A stretch of 40,655 nucleotides of DNA, taken from Planctomycetota bacterium. Its GTDB lineage: Bacteria > Planctomycetota > UBA11346. Below the pieces are notes generated by a model. It saw only the letters and a list, made by a program, of their open reading frames with translations. It ran no database searches and was not told the DNA's origin. The stretch spans positions 1 to 40,655 of the forward strand of contig REDX01000142.1 of assembly GCA_007695355.1 (NCBI GenBank). Reading direction: 5' to 3'. Shown piece by piece: positions 1 to 8,959 of the stretch (position 1 is the first letter of the stretch; every line of letters begins with the position of its first letter). Both the position numbers and the translations under genes were made by a program.

Positions 1-110
1 CCCGCCCCCCCCCCCCCCCCCCGCCCCGGGACGGGCCCGCGCTCGGGCGCGCCGCGGGGGGGGGGCCGCGCCGCCGGCTCCGGGCAGTGGAAGCGGCACC
101 GCCCGCCGGC
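1..110. repeat. C/G homopolymer-rich low-complexity edge
   Basis: The first bases are a nearly pure C tract, followed by alternating GC blocks and a G run near 56-65. The composition is far more extreme than anything else in the window. Because it lies exactly at the edge, it may be an assembly or read-end artefact. It could also encode a Pro/Arg/Gly-rich segment of the RDD protein, because the RDD frame stays open through it. The two cannot be separated from sequence alone. Confidence 0.6.
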
Positions 111-1126
111 GTGCCGCCATCCCTGAGTCCCCTCCCGCAGATCTGCCCGCAGAGTCAGATGAAGCATCGCAACCCTTGGATGACGATGGCCAAACTAGCG
201 CATCCCCCGGGCGGGCCAGTCTTGGCCAGCGCTTAGCCGCCGGCAGCATCGATCTGCTGGTGCATGGACTTATTATTCTGCTGGCGTTTTTGCTGATCGG
301 CCGCTTCGGCAATGCGGCTCAATCAGAGGCGCTTAGCCAACACCAGCAGCAACGGTCAGATGAAATGCGCAAATTGGCGGAGGCCAATCACGCCGCTGCC
401 TTCCTGCGCATCCTGGATCGCGAGGCCTTTCCGCAGCATCCGGATGCGGATCAATTCCAATCATTTATCGCTGATCTCCGAGCCCTTGATGCTTCCTCGC
501 CGCCGGAGATGGTCCTTGATGAGATCATTCATTTCTGGAGAGAGCGCCAGGCCAGTGCCGAGGCTCCCTTGGATCCTGAGGCCCGCGCGGCCCTGCGGGC
601 GGCCCCGATTACCCCCGAGGAACGCGAGCAGGTGGTTTTGTGGCGACAGTACGAGGAATTTCAGGCCCATGTTGAACGGACGGAAATTGCCTATCGGCGC
701 AATCTGCTCCAGATTGCTGGTGTCCTTGCCCAGATCGACCGGCGCATGAGCCAGGAACTCAGCCAAGCGGCGCAGCGCGATGCCCTGGGTCGCGTCCTGA
801 CCTGGCTTGCGGTGGGGCTGCTGCTGCTCTTGATTATGCCCGTAAGTGAGCGACTGCTGGGCGGCTCTTTGGGCAAGGTGCTCATGGGATTGCGCGTCGC
901 CAATTTAGGACGCGTTCCGCCTTCCACTGCAGCCTTGATCATGCGCCAAGTTTATCGCCTGCCCCTGCTGACCTTTTTCGGCGTTTTCCGCGCCGAGGGC
1001 CAGGGCTTTCATGACGCCTTATCGCGCACCCAGGTGATAGCACGGGAAGCCCTTTTAGAGGCCCCGGCATCCCGCCGCGGCCCTGGGCGTCGCGCCCCTG
1101 GCCGGACACGTACGGCAAGGAAATAG
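2..1126 (+). CDS. RDD family membrane protein, probably 5'-truncated
   Basis: This is an RDD-domain integral membrane protein of unknown substrate. Shown by the motif RLAAGSIDLL opening the first membrane helix, a second helix near 800-840, then GGSLGKVLMGLRV and a terminal GFHDALSRTQVI, all typical of RDD proteins. A TTG at 176 could start it, but no ribosome-binding site precedes that codon. The frame is open back to the window edge and encodes an acidic, Pro-rich stretch from about position 122, so the true start probably lies outside the window. Between the two helices is an extra-membrane insert of roughly 150 residues (about 320-790), helical and charged, much longer than the usual RDD loop. 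The C-terminus is Arg/Pro-rich. It converges on cysS. The family call is firm; the function is unknown. Confidence 0.8.
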   Translation, partial: PPPPPPPAPGRARARARRGGGAAPPAPGSGSGTARRRAAIPESPPADLPAESDEASQPLDDDGQTSASPGRASLGQRLAAGSIDLLVHGLIILLAFLLIGRFGNAAQSEALSQHQQQRSDEMRKLAEANHAAAFLRILDREAFPQHPDADQFQSFIADLRALDASSPPEMVLDEIIHFWRERQASAEAPLDPEARAALRAAPITPEEREQVVLWRQYEEFQAHVERTEIAYRRNLLQIAGVLAQIDRRMSQELSQAAQRDALGRVLTWLAVGLLLLLIMPVSERLLGGSLGKVLMGLRVANLGRVPPSTAALIMRQVYRLPLLTFFGVFRAEGQGFHDALSRTQVIAREALLEAPASRRGPGRRAPGRTRTARK

Positions 1127-1208
1127 TCGATTGGGCGGGTAACCCCCTGCACCTGCCCTGCAATCGGGCAATCCCCCAAAGTGAGCGGCATCGGCTGAAC
1201 AGGGCAGC

Positions 1209-2666
1209 TTAGGTTTCGCGGGTCCAGCTGGATCCTTGGGGGCCGTCGGCGACGGTGATGCGTAAGGCCTTTAGACCATCGCGAATAGCGTCGGCGGTGG
1301 CGAAGTCCTTCTTTGCCCGGGCTTCGGCGCGCAGGCTTAAAATCAACTCCATTAACTGCCGACTAAGTTCATCGCCGTCGTTCTGGGCTTCGCCGCTCGC
1401 GCCCTGATCGCTGCCTGCTTGGTCGCCGGGTTGGAAGCAGCCAAGGAGTCGTCCGCAATCGCGCAGGGTTTGCAGTAGGAGCTGGGCCATCTGTCCGTCG
1501 GCCTTCTTGGCGAGACCAGCGATGGCGAAGAGGTGGCCGAAGGCAGCACCGGTATTAAAATCATCGTCCATGGCCGCGCAGAACTGCTGTACACGCTTGC
1601 CGGCTTCGCTTTCTAGTGGGCGCGCCAAGATTTCCTCAAGGCTGGCCTGCCCCGGTTCATCAAGCAGGGGCCCCAATTGCCGATGCAGGCGCTCGAGGGC
1701 AGCGCCGGCGGCGCGCAGGTGCTGGGGGGCAAAATCGAAGGGCCGGCGGTAATGGCCCTGAAGGAAGAAAAAACGCACCGTGGCTGGGCCGTAGGTATCA
1801 AGGAGGTGCTGCGCCTTGAATTGACCGGCGAAGGCGGGGTCGGCATTGCGTGGGTCGCTCTTGGAAATCTTTGCGCCTTCGTATTGAATTAAGCCATTGT
1901 GCATCCAAACGCGGGCGTATTCGCCGCCGTGGGCTTCGCCTTGGGCGATCTCGTTTTCGTGGTGGGGGAATTTGAGGTCATCGCCGCCGCCATGGATATC
2001 AAAGCTATCGCCAAGCAAGGCGTTGGTCATGACGCTGCATTCAATGTGCCAGCCCGGACGACCGGCGCCCCAGGGGCTTTCCCAGGATGGCTCGCCGGGC
2101 TTGGCGGCCTTCCACAGGGCAAAATCGCCGGGGTGATGAAGGCAGGATCCGCGTTCGATACGCGCTCCCGAGCGCATGTCGTCGGCCCGTCGGCCTGACA
2201 ATTTGCCGTAACCATCTTTTTTGCTGACTTCAAAATAAACCCCATCATCGCCGGCGTAGGCCATGCCGCGATCTATAAGGTCTTGAATATAGGCGATCAT
2301 GCCGGGAATGTGCTCGGTGGCCTTGGGGTGGTCCGTGATGGTGCTGACGCCGAGGCGCTGGAGGAAGTCGAAATACTGGGCGGTATAGCGCTCGGTAATG
2401 GCCTGCCAGGGCTCACCGCTCTCTAAAGAGCGGTTAATGATTTTGTCGTCGATATCCGTAATATTGTTGACGAAGCGCACCGCGAAACCGCGGGCGATGA
2501 ACCAGCGGGCAATGGCGTCGAAAAGGATGGGGCCCATGAGGTGGCCAATGTGGCAATCGCTGTAGACGGTTGGCCCACAGACATACATGCCGATACGCCC
2601 AGGGCTTATCGGCTGGAGCGCTTCCTTTTGGCGGGTTAGGCTATTGTAGACTTGGATCGTCGTCAT
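1209..2666 (-). CDS. cysS: cysteinyl-tRNA synthetase
   Basis: Class I aminoacyl-tRNA synthetase that charges tRNA-Cys with cysteine in the cytoplasm. The 485-residue length fits the family. The HIGH signature is at residues 39-42 and a KMSKS variant, KISKS, at 266-270. Zinc-ligand candidates are Cys30 (in YVCGPT), Cys210 (in WHIECSVM) and the HHENE segment near 235-239. The C-terminal helical part resembles the anticodon-binding DALR region. The frame stays open to 2849, but the ATG at 2666 matches the canonical N-terminus, where [10 protein letters not shown] precedes the catalytic fold; only a weak AGG precedes it. It ends opposite the RDD gene. A 163-nt gap separates it from the upstream secreted-protein pair, so cotranscription is uncertain. 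Confidence 0.95.
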   Translation of the reverse strand: MTTIQVYNSLTRQKEALQPISPGRIGMYVCGPTVYSDCHIGHLMGPILFDAIARWFIARGFAVRFVNNITDIDDKIINRSLESGEPWQAITERYTAQYFDFLQRLGVSTITDHPKATEHIPGMIAYIQDLIDRGMAYAGDDGVYFEVSKKDGYGKLSGRRADDMRSGARIERGSCLHHPGDFALWKAAKPGEPSWESPWGAGRPGWHIECSVMTNALLGDSFDIHGGGDDLKFPHHENEIAQGEAHGGEYARVWMHNGLIQYEGAKISKSDPRNADPAFAGQFKAQHLLDTYGPATVRFFFLQGHYRRPFDFAPQHLRAAGAALERLHRQLGPLLDEPGQASLEEILARPLESEAGKRVQQFCAAMDDDFNTGAAFGHLFAIAGLAKKADGQMAQLLLQTLRDCGRLLGCFQPGDQAGSDQGASGEAQNDGDELSRQLMELILSLRAEARAKKDFATADAIRDGLKALRITVADGPQGSSWTRET

Positions 2667-2829
2667 GGCATGCCTTGCAATCGTGGGCCGGGCTGGCTTG
2701 TACCGCTGCGCGCGGTCAACAGGGGACGGTAGGGGGGCGGGTGAAGAGGACAACTCCCTTCCCCTGCTCAGTCGCCAAAAGCAAAGCGGCGTAAGGATTT
2801 TTGCCCTCTGAATTGCCGGAGCCTGTCCT

Positions 2830-3939
2830 TTAGGGGAATTCGATCTCAAGCTTTAAGGGCAGCTGAAGGCGTTCTTTCGCCAGCGAAACAGTGAGGCGGA
2901 TGGTGACCGGAAGTTGCTGATCGGCTGAGTAAAAAAAGGTAAAGGTCTGACTGCCGTCAGCGGACCAGCGCGAGCTTTGGCCCTGGGTTTCAATGCGTTG
3001 GCCGTGCTGATCTTCGAGTTGAAGATTGATCCCGCCTTGGCTTTGGCTATCCGCCGGAATGTTCATGGTGAGGCGATGTCGCCCTTGCTGGACGTGCTGC
3101 TCGGCGTGCAGGCTTATCCGCCAGGATTCTTCGGCAGCGGCATTGGGCAATTGGTGATCGCCGAATTCACTGATGGTGAACCGCGACTCATGGGCACGCA
3201 CCAAAAGCGCCTGCAGCATCCCCTGCACATAGAGATCCTTGGCCTGCACCTGCTGACCCCGGGCACTGAGGTGAATAGAGGCTGGTGGCCCGCCGATCAT
3301 CGCCCCCCGTAGCTGGCGGGTGCCTTGAGGCCGGCTGAGGAAGCTCGGTTCAGGGCCGAGCTCTGGCTGCCAGGATAGGTTTTCCTGCCCCAATTGTAAG
3401 GGCTCCCAGCGGAGTATCACGTGGTGTATCTGCTCACCGGGAAGGCGTGGCTCGGCCCTCAGGTAGTAAATGATATCCGCCTCCATGCTGCCGCTCATGG
3501 GACTGGAGGTGAGGGCTGCGGTGGGCACGGTAAAAAGAAAGGGGCCGATGGCGATTCTGGGGTGGGCAGTCTTATCGCCCCGCGGCACCAGGACCAAGGG
3601 CCCAAGGCCAACATTGGGGATGTCAAAGCCGGCGGCCCGGGTTTGGCCATGGATACGGAAGTGCTGGGGAGCTTCTTCAATACTGAGATCAAAGGCCTGG
3701 GTAATCGCGAGCACCGCCTGCCAGTAGGTTCCAGAGGCGAAGGAGAAAGGCTGCTGTTGCGGGCTGGCGTGTTTAATGGTGGTCGGATTGCCACTGGCGC
3801 TCAGCCAATCCTCGGCCTGCTGGCTGCTGATACTGGAGCCATCCCAACTGAGGATGCTCGGGTAGGCATGCTCTTCTGCCTCGAGCCCGCAGAGGACTAG
3901 AGAAAGAGTGAAGGCCAAGAGGAGGGCAATGGGTTTCAT
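2830..3939 (-). CDS. secreted protein of unknown function (369 aa)
   Basis: I do not recognise a named family. The first ~20 residues form a signal peptide (MKPIALLLAFTLSLVLCG) with probable cleavage after LEA. Near residues 60-90 is a motif (TYWQAVLAITQAFDLSI) that corresponds to ASWWDVVQDLSQHHHLAI in the gene upstream, which suggests the two are paralogues or share a domain. The C-terminal half looks beta-rich. The ATG at 3939 overlaps the upstream stop by 4 bp (ATGA), indicating translational coupling. A longer upstream start is possible but would lose the signal peptide. Location is probably periplasm or envelope; the role is unknown. Confidence 0.7.
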   Translation of the reverse strand: MKPIALLLAFTLSLVLCGLEAEEHAYPSILSWDGSSISSQQAEDWLSASGNPTTIKHASPQQQPFSFASGTYWQAVLAITQAFDLSIEEAPQHFRIHGQTRAAGFDIPNVGLGPLVLVPRGDKTAHPRIAIGPFLFTVPTAALTSSPMSGSMEADIIYYLRAEPRLPGEQIHHVILRWEPLQLGQENLSWQPELGPEPSFLSRPQGTRQLRGAMIGGPPASIHLSARGQQVQAKDLYVQGMLQALLVRAHESRFTISEFGDHQLPNAAAEESWRISLHAEQHVQQGRHRLTMNIPADSQSQGGINLQLEDQHGQRIETQGQSSRWSADGSQTFTFFYSADQQLPVTIRLTVSLAKERLQLPLKLEIEFP

Positions 3940-5321
3940 GGGGTCAGACTCAAGCGGAAGCGAAGGGGGATGACCTGGATGTGTTCGACCTCTTGAGAGC
4001 TGATGCGCAAGCTCAGGTTTTCTTCGCCAAATTGATGCATTGCCCCGGCGCGCCACTGGATGCGACGACTATCGCTGGAATTGCGGCCGCTATGGTGAAC
4101 TCGATCCAGGCTTTGGCTGCGTTCACGCTCGTCATGAAGAATCAGCTGCCAGCGATCCCAGCTGGGCTCATCCGCCGTATCCTCCGCAGCTGTCACCATA
4201 ATCACCCCTGGGGCCCGCACTAAGTGCTCCTCAAGGTCTAATTCGTCGGCTAAGCGAGCGGTCTGCTGGCGATCGCTAATAATGGCGATGTGGTAAAGGT
4301 CCTCGCCATGCATCCAGGGCAGCCAGGTATTGGCCGGGCCGACCAGCACCGCCTCCCAGGGGCGTAGGCCTTCTAGGATAAGCTGGGCCTGCAGCTCGAC
4401 CGTCGCGGGCAAGGCGGCATCACTGGCTAAAAAGAGATTCGCCCCGGCGCTCAAGCTTTCTTCCTGGGTTGCCGACTGCTGTCGCCCGAGGACTAAACGG
4501 CCGCGCTGAGCGTTGGCGTGCGTCTCGCCCCGGCGCAGTTCCGGCGGACTGTGGGTAAGTCTCAGAGGCTGTTCGCTGGGCAAGCCTTGGTGATCCCAGC
4601 CGCTGGGCGTTTGCCAAATCAAGCTGGCATAAAGGTGGGGGCGGTCGCGCAGCCGCGGTTCACCAAGGACCCTTGAGCGTAGTTCAAGCCAGTTCTCTTC
4701 CTCGCCATTCAGATATCTGCGCTGGAATCGATTGAGGAGCTGTAATTCAATCCGCCATGGCCCATGGTGGGTATAGGATAGCGCATCGCGATTCCCGCCG
4801 CTGGTCAGGGCCATGGCTTCGCGGATGACGGGTTGGCGCAGGATCATATCAGTTTCGGCCTGCAGGCGGGCGATCTCTGGTCGCGAGCTGGCAAGATAAG
4901 CTTCTACACCCGGGCCGAGGCGGTGCGGCATCGAGATGCGGCGGGTCATCGATCCCGTATTCACCGGGGTGATGGCTAAGTGATGGTGCTGGGAAAGATC
5001 CTGGACCACATCCCACCAGCTTGCCGCTGCGCCCAGCGGCGCCCAGGGGATATCTCCCTGGGGAGCTGATCCGAGCTCGAGCATTAAGGGATTGTCATGT
5101 GCTCTCAGGCGCTGCAGGGCCTCGGCCAGGGCGAGGGCTTGGTCTCCCATTTCAGGTTGAAGCGCCTGGGTCCAATTTGGAGCGGCTTCTGGTTCCTGGC
5201 TGATCCCTGGAGATGAAGTGTAAACCAAAGTAAAAAATAGACTTAATATGATGGCCCCGGGGCGCCAAGGATGCGCCAGTCGGCATCGTAGGGGAACTCG
5301 TGGGGGGCCAAAAAGGAGCAT
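3936..5321 (-). CDS. secreted protein of unknown function (461 aa)
   Basis: First gene of a two-gene coupled unit. After an unusually long basic N-region, a hydrophobic stretch (AIILSLFFTLVYTSS) suggests a signal peptide or N-terminal anchor. The WW-x-VVQDLSQ motif near residues 85-100 is shared with the downstream gene, and both carry an AEPRL- or GEPRL-type segment in the middle. I chose ATG 5321, which has an AAGGGG stretch about 13 nt upstream. The alternative ATG at 5414 has no Shine-Dalgarno sequence. The gene diverges from flaG, with 358 nt between. A link with the flagellar genes is not shown; the function is unknown. Confidence 0.7.
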   Translation of the reverse strand: MLLFGPPRVPLRCRLAHPWRPGAIILSLFFTLVYTSSPGISQEPEAAPNWTQALQPEMGDQALALAEALQRLRAHDNPLMLELGSAPQGDIPWAPLGAAASWWDVVQDLSQHHHLAITPVNTGSMTRRISMPHRLGPGVEAYLASSRPEIARLQAETDMILRQPVIREAMALTSGGNRDALSYTHHGPWRIELQLLNRFQRRYLNGEEENWLELRSRVLGEPRLRDRPHLYASLIWQTPSGWDHQGLPSEQPLRLTHSPPELRRGETHANAQRGRLVLGRQQSATQEESLSAGANLFLASDAALPATVELQAQLILEGLRPWEAVLVGPANTWLPWMHGEDLYHIAIISDRQQTARLADELDLEEHLVRAPGVIMVTAAEDTADEPSWDRWQLILHDERERSQSLDRVHHSGRNSSDSRRIQWRAGAMHQFGEENLSLRISSQEVEHIQVIPLRFRLSLTP

Positions 5322-5679
5322 CTTGAACCCCTTATACCAGTTGAGGCGCGAGAATGGAAGGGCGAAAGAATGGGGAAGCGAGCACGTCCAGGGGGAAAAT
5401 CCAACCCCCACCATGTTTTTTTACGCTACGAGCTTCTCGCTGTTGGCGCTTAAGGCCTCGAGTATTCTCCATAATTCATTGCACAGCAGTTTCTTAAGCA
5501 GGGTCCTAGAGCTGCGTGGGGATGATTTGAGGAAGCCCCAAAAAAAGGCTCAAGTGAATCGCCCGCGAGTCGATAATGCCTTGGGGAAGGGTCTGCTTGG
5601 ATGACTCTTTTCCGTAAACCCTGTGCCGAGTCTGCAGCTCGGCCGTGGATAACCCCTCCGCACATCCCAGGAGGTTCCC
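5322..5679. other. divergent intergenic region upstream of flaG
   Basis: These 358 nt hold no convincing gene. The short reading frames here lack ribosome sites and domain signatures. A GGGGG/CCCCC hairpin (5391-5395 with 5405-5409) is followed about 7 nt later by a T run. An AGGAGG ribosome site for flaG lies at 5669-5674, 5 nt before its ATG. I found no convincing sigma-28 or sigma-54 promoter. Confidence 0.5.
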
Positions 5680-6045
5680 ATGCAACGCATTGAGTCCAAT
5701 ATCGCAACCCAGTTTGCCGACATTACCCGCCCACGACAGACCGCTCAGGACTTGGTTAGCCAAGCCATTGAGGCAAATAAAGTCGAAAAGCGTGGAGATG
5801 CCATCAGTAGCCGCGATATCAGCGCTGAAGAACTGAGCTCCACCGTGGCGCAGATCCAAAAGGTGGTTCAGGCCGCCACCGGTCGCGCCCTCTCCTTCGA
5901 AGTCGATGAAGAGAAGAAGGGAATCATTGTCACCGTGAAAGACGATGAGGGAGAAATCATCCGCCAAATTCCCAGTGAAGAGGTGCTTGCCCTGCGCCGC
6001 CGCCTGGAAGATCTTGTCGGCGTTTTCCTCGACGACCAAGCTTAA
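5680..6045 (+). CDS. flaG: FlaG family flagellar protein
   Basis: Small cytoplasmic flagellar protein of the FlaG family, thought to influence filament length; the exact role is unsettled. It has 121 residues, the usual size. The second half carries the signature LSFEVDEEKKGIIVTVKD followed by GEIIRQIPSEEVLALR, ending near GVFLDDQA. The N-terminal ~50 residues are variable and hydrophilic, as in the family. The start has a strong AGGAGG site 5 nt upstream. It is first in the order flaG-fliD-fliS, which is found in many bacteria and supports the call. 231 nt with possible RNA structure separate it from fliD. Confidence 0.9.
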   Translation: MQRIESNIATQFADITRPRQTAQDLVSQAIEANKVEKRGDAISSRDISAEELSSTVAQIQKVVQAATGRALSFEVDEEKKGIIVTVKDDEGEIIRQIPSEEVLALRRRLEDLVGVFLDDQA

Positions 6046-6060
6046 TCCCCCTTGCCAGTG

Positions 6061-6150
6061 ACGCCGTCCTCCTCGCCATCAGGCATGTTATGTGCGTTGA
6101 TCTAGCTGAAACGGTTCAAGCAGGAGATCGCGGCGAGGCGAGAGGGGCGT
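6061..6150 (+). other. possible structured RNA between flaG and fliD
   Basis: Three nested complementary pairs occur on the plus strand: ACGCC (6061-6065) with GGCGT (6146-6150), CCTCGCC (6071-6077) with GGCGAGG (6132-6138), and GATCT (6099-6103) with AGATC (6125-6129). Together they could fold into one long interrupted stem. It could be a leader element of fliD or an attenuator. It matches no riboswitch consensus I know. Chance pairing in GC-rich DNA is a real alternative. Confidence 0.35.
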
Positions 6151-6276
6151 CGAGTCAAGGATTCGGGGTAAAATAGTTGGGCTGCTCTAAAGTTTTCCTT
6201 GAGTCATCACGGTTCACAGCCGTTACTGATGGAGAGCAGGTTAAAGTAGCGCGAGAAGCGAAGGGCGGGAAAGATT

Positions 6277-8214
6277 ATGGCTGGAATCACCGGAGTTGAT
6301 GGCTTGGCATCGGGCATTCAGACGACCCAGATCGTCGATGCTATGATCTCTGCCCAGCGCAATGCCACGACCGTACAAGAAAGCCGGAAAGCCCTCCTTG
6401 AGGCCCGTCTAGAGGCCGTTCGTGGATTTAATACGCGGATGCTTGGGGCCCAACTTGAGCTCAGTAATCTGCGCTCTGGGGCGGCTTTCAATACCAATAC
6501 GGCGACGTCTTCCAATAGCGGGGTGCTCAGCGCCACCGCCAATAGTTCGGCGGTAGCCGGTTCCTATAATCTCAACGTTACGAAGATGGCCAGCGCCCAT
6601 CAATTGGCCGCCGCTGGTCAGGCCAGCCGTTCGGCCAACCTGGGCTCGGGCACCATCACCCTGCAGATGGGCAATGGTGCCCCGGTGGAGTTAAGCGTAT
6701 CCTCGGATAGCTCCTCCCTCGATGCCATTGCCCGGCAAATCTCTGATGCCGGCCTTGGCGTCACTGCCTATGTGGTGCAGCAGGATGGGGCCGATCCTTA
6801 TCGATTGGTGCTACAGAGCCAACAGACGGGATTATCCTCGGCGATTACCATTAGCGCCGATGGCGATCTCGCCGGTCTTTTTAGCGGCATGGAAACCCTC
6901 TCTGCAGCTGATGATGCCCAAATCCAAATGGGTAGCGGCAGTCTCATCTTTAGTTCGAGCACCAATCAATTCACCAATGTCATTCCCGGGGTGACGATTA
7001 ACGCTGCCAGTACCGGTAGCAGTACTTTGACCGTCGGACGCGATGTTTCCGGCGCGGCAGAGGCCATTACCTCGTTTATGGAAAGTATGAATCAGGCGAT
7101 CGACTACTTAAGGGCGAATACCGAGGTGGATTTGGAGGGGGGTCAATCCGGCATCCTCCTCTCCGAGACGGATTTGCGCCGCGGCCTCGACTCGGTGATT
7201 CGGCAAATATTTACCGCTGTTCCCGGGCTGCCAACCTCGATGAACAATGTAACCAGTATTGGCATCGGAATCGATCGCACTACCGGCCAGCTCACCGTGG
7301 ATCAGGGAGTGCTGAGTGCCAAGCTGACCAGCGATCCCAATGGGGTTGCGAAGTTATTCAATAATTCCGGCGTCAGCAGCGATCCCGGGATTGAATTTGC
7401 ATCCATGGGCGCGGCCACCAAAGCAACCCAGCCCTTCACCGTCGACATTACCCAGGCGGCCCGGCGCGCTGAGACCACCGGGGCCAATTTGAGCAATGAT
7501 CCGATTGTCATCGATGCCTCGAATCGCGCTTTTGGCCTCAGTGTGAATGGTCGTTCCTATGCCATGAACCTTGCCGAGGGCACCTACTCAAGCGCTCAGT
7601 TGGTGGCCCACCTACAAGCGGTCCTAGATGGCGAATTGGGCCCCCAGGATAAGGTGAATGTGGGGGTGAATGGCGACGGTCAGGTGCAATTGTCCACCCA
7701 GCGCTTTGGCAGCGCGGCTACCTTGAGGGTGGATGCCAGCTCGGCCAATGGTGTCTTTGGCTTTTCCACCGGCTTGACTGCGGGCGCCAATGTTGTCGGC
7801 ACGATTAATGGGCAAGCGGCTACCGGCTCCGGCCAAATTCTTACGGGCACCAGTGGTGATGCCGAAGGCTTGGCCCTGATCGTGCGTTCGACGACACCGG
7901 TAAGCAACGCTACCCTAAGCGTTAATGTGGGCCTTGGCACCCGCTTGGGCAGCCGCTTTAGCGCCCTTACCGACTCCCAATCCGGCGCCATAACCGCCAA
8001 GGAAAACAGCCTCACCTCCTCAATTAGCAATATTCAAGAGCAGGTTCGTCGTGTCGACGAGCGCCTTGAACTGCGGCGCGAAGGTTTGCTGCGCCAGTTC
8101 CGCACCATGGAAACGCTTATCGGCCAATTTCAATCCCAGCAAAGCTTCCTTGAGGGGTCGATTGCTGCTTGGAATAATTTAGCTCGTAGCGTTGGCAGCA
8201 ACCGCAGGAACTAG
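6277..8214 (+). CDS. fliD: flagellar hook-associated protein 2 (filament cap)
   Basis: FliD forms the pentameric cap at the filament tip, where it helps exported flagellin fold and insert. The N-terminus MAGITGVDGLASGIQTTQIV is the classical FliD start (GLASGIDTTxLV). Helical, coiled-coil-prone segments lie at residues ~10-60 and at the C-terminus (~575-635, with NIQEQVRRVDERLELRREG). The long middle is Ser/Thr/Gly/Asn-rich and beta-prone, as expected for the exposed domains. At 645 residues it is longer than the enteric protein, and the difference is in the variable central domains. The export chaperone gene fliS follows directly. A GGGAAAG stretch precedes the ATG. Confidence 0.95.
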   Translation: MAGITGVDGLASGIQTTQIVDAMISAQRNATTVQESRKALLEARLEAVRGFNTRMLGAQLELSNLRSGAAFNTNTATSSNSGVLSATANSSAVAGSYNLNVTKMASAHQLAAAGQASRSANLGSGTITLQMGNGAPVELSVSSDSSSLDAIARQISDAGLGVTAYVVQQDGADPYRLVLQSQQTGLSSAITISADGDLAGLFSGMETLSAADDAQIQMGSGSLIFSSSTNQFTNVIPGVTINAASTGSSTLTVGRDVSGAAEAITSFMESMNQAIDYLRANTEVDLEGGQSGILLSETDLRRGLDSVIRQIFTAVPGLPTSMNNVTSIGIGIDRTTGQLTVDQGVLSAKLTSDPNGVAKLFNNSGVSSDPGIEFASMGAATKATQPFTVDITQAARRAETTGANLSNDPIVIDASNRAFGLSVNGRSYAMNLAEGTYSSAQLVAHLQAVLDGELGPQDKVNVGVNGDGQVQLSTQRFGSAATLRVDASSANGVFGFSTGLTAGANVVGTINGQAATGSGQILTGTSGDAEGLALIVRSTTPVSNATLSVNVGLGTRLGSRFSALTDSQSGAITAKENSLTSSISNIQEQVRRVDERLELRREGLLRQFRTMETLIGQFQSQQSFLEGSIAAWNNLARSVGSNRRN

Positions 8215-8309
8215 TTAAATACTACATAATGTGAGCGCGCCAATTTTTTTACTTAAGTCAGATTTATGCCAGCCGTTAATGGATGTGTTACGCAAGAAGG
8301 AGAATGATC

Positions 8310-8741
8310 ATGGCCAGTGCCGCCGCCGCTTTCGCATCCTACCGCACCGCCGAGGCTGAAACCCTCTCCCAGCGCGATCTCTTAGTCCGCCTCTTCCAGG
8401 GTGCCGAGCGGTTTCTGGCTCAGGCTCGTATCGCCATGCTCAATAAGGAATGGTACCAAGCCAACGAAGGCTGCCAAAAGGCTAAGCGGATTTTTGTCGA
8501 GCTCTTGTCCACCCTCAATTTTGAATTGGGTGGCGAGATTGCCGAGCGTCTGCGCGATCTCTACCTTTTCCTGATTGGTGAAATCGTTGAGGCCAATGTC
8601 CACCACCAACCCGAGCGTCTTCTCGCTCTGGCGCCGGTAGTGGAAACCCTGCGCAGCGCCTGGCAGGATATTCCTGATGCGCAAGCCAACACGAGTTCTC
8701 TCAATCAAAATATTGCTGCCACCTTTAGCGTCCGCACCTGA
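8310..8741 (+). CDS. fliS: flagellar export chaperone FliS
   Basis: FliS binds the flagellin C-terminus in the cytoplasm, preventing premature polymerisation and delivering it to the export gate. The protein is 143 residues of predicted helix with the family landmarks: LSQRDLLVRLFQGAERFLAQA near the start, KAKRIFVELLSTLNFELGGEIAERL in the middle, LYLFLIGEIVEAN, and LRSAWQDI near the end. In-frame ATGs occur at 8283, 8304 and 8310. The AAGGAG at 8297-8302 is correctly spaced (7 nt) only for 8310. The gene ends in TGA and is followed by a strong hairpin. No flagellin gene is in the window. Confidence 0.93.
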   Translation: MASAAAAFASYRTAEAETLSQRDLLVRLFQGAERFLAQARIAMLNKEWYQANEGCQKAKRIFVELLSTLNFELGGEIAERLRDLYLFLIGEIVEANVHHQPERLLALAPVVETLRSAWQDIPDAQANTSSLNQNIAATFSVRT

Positions 8742-8776
8742 GACGCGTCGAAGCTGTCATTGGCTTTAGGCAGGAG

Positions 8777-8809
8777 GACATAGGGAAAGCCAGGCGCTTT
8801 CCCTATGTC
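8777..8809 (+). terminator. perfect 14-bp hairpin after fliS
   Basis: GACATAGGGAAAGC (8777-8790) and its exact reverse complement (8796-8809) flank a 5-nt loop, 35 nt after the fliS stop. It lacks a good T tract, so it may be a non-canonical terminator or an mRNA 3'-stabilising hairpin. A second, 6-bp hairpin follows at 8817-8835. Confidence 0.6.
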
Positions 8810-8873
8810 ATTGAAACGGCGGATAGGCTCCGCCGGAATTCCAGTCCGCAGTAGTGATTCCGTGCAAGAAACA

Positions 8874-8891
8874 AGGCCGCCTAGGCGGCCT
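8874..8891 (-). terminator. 18-bp palindrome with T-rich flank on minus strand
   Basis: AGGCCGCC-TA-GGCGGCCT is a perfect palindrome. Read on the minus strand it is followed by TTGTTTCTTG, giving a fair intrinsic terminator for the minus-strand gene that stops at 8960. It lies between convergent genes and could also assist termination from fliS. Confidence 0.6.
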
Positions 8892-8959
8892 GCCCCACGC
8901 GCCTAGCGATTGCTCGGCCTGCCGTAATCCGCCCATAACAATTATTATGACAACAGAAT

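Noticed and set aside
5248-5604. Small plus-strand protein upstream of flaG
   Set aside because: No ribosome site, begins inside the opposite gene, and the composition is not protein-like.
6169-6230. Sigma-28 promoter upstream of fliD
   Set aside because: A TAAAGTTT box is present at 6188-6195, but no GCCGATAA-like box occurs at the required distance.
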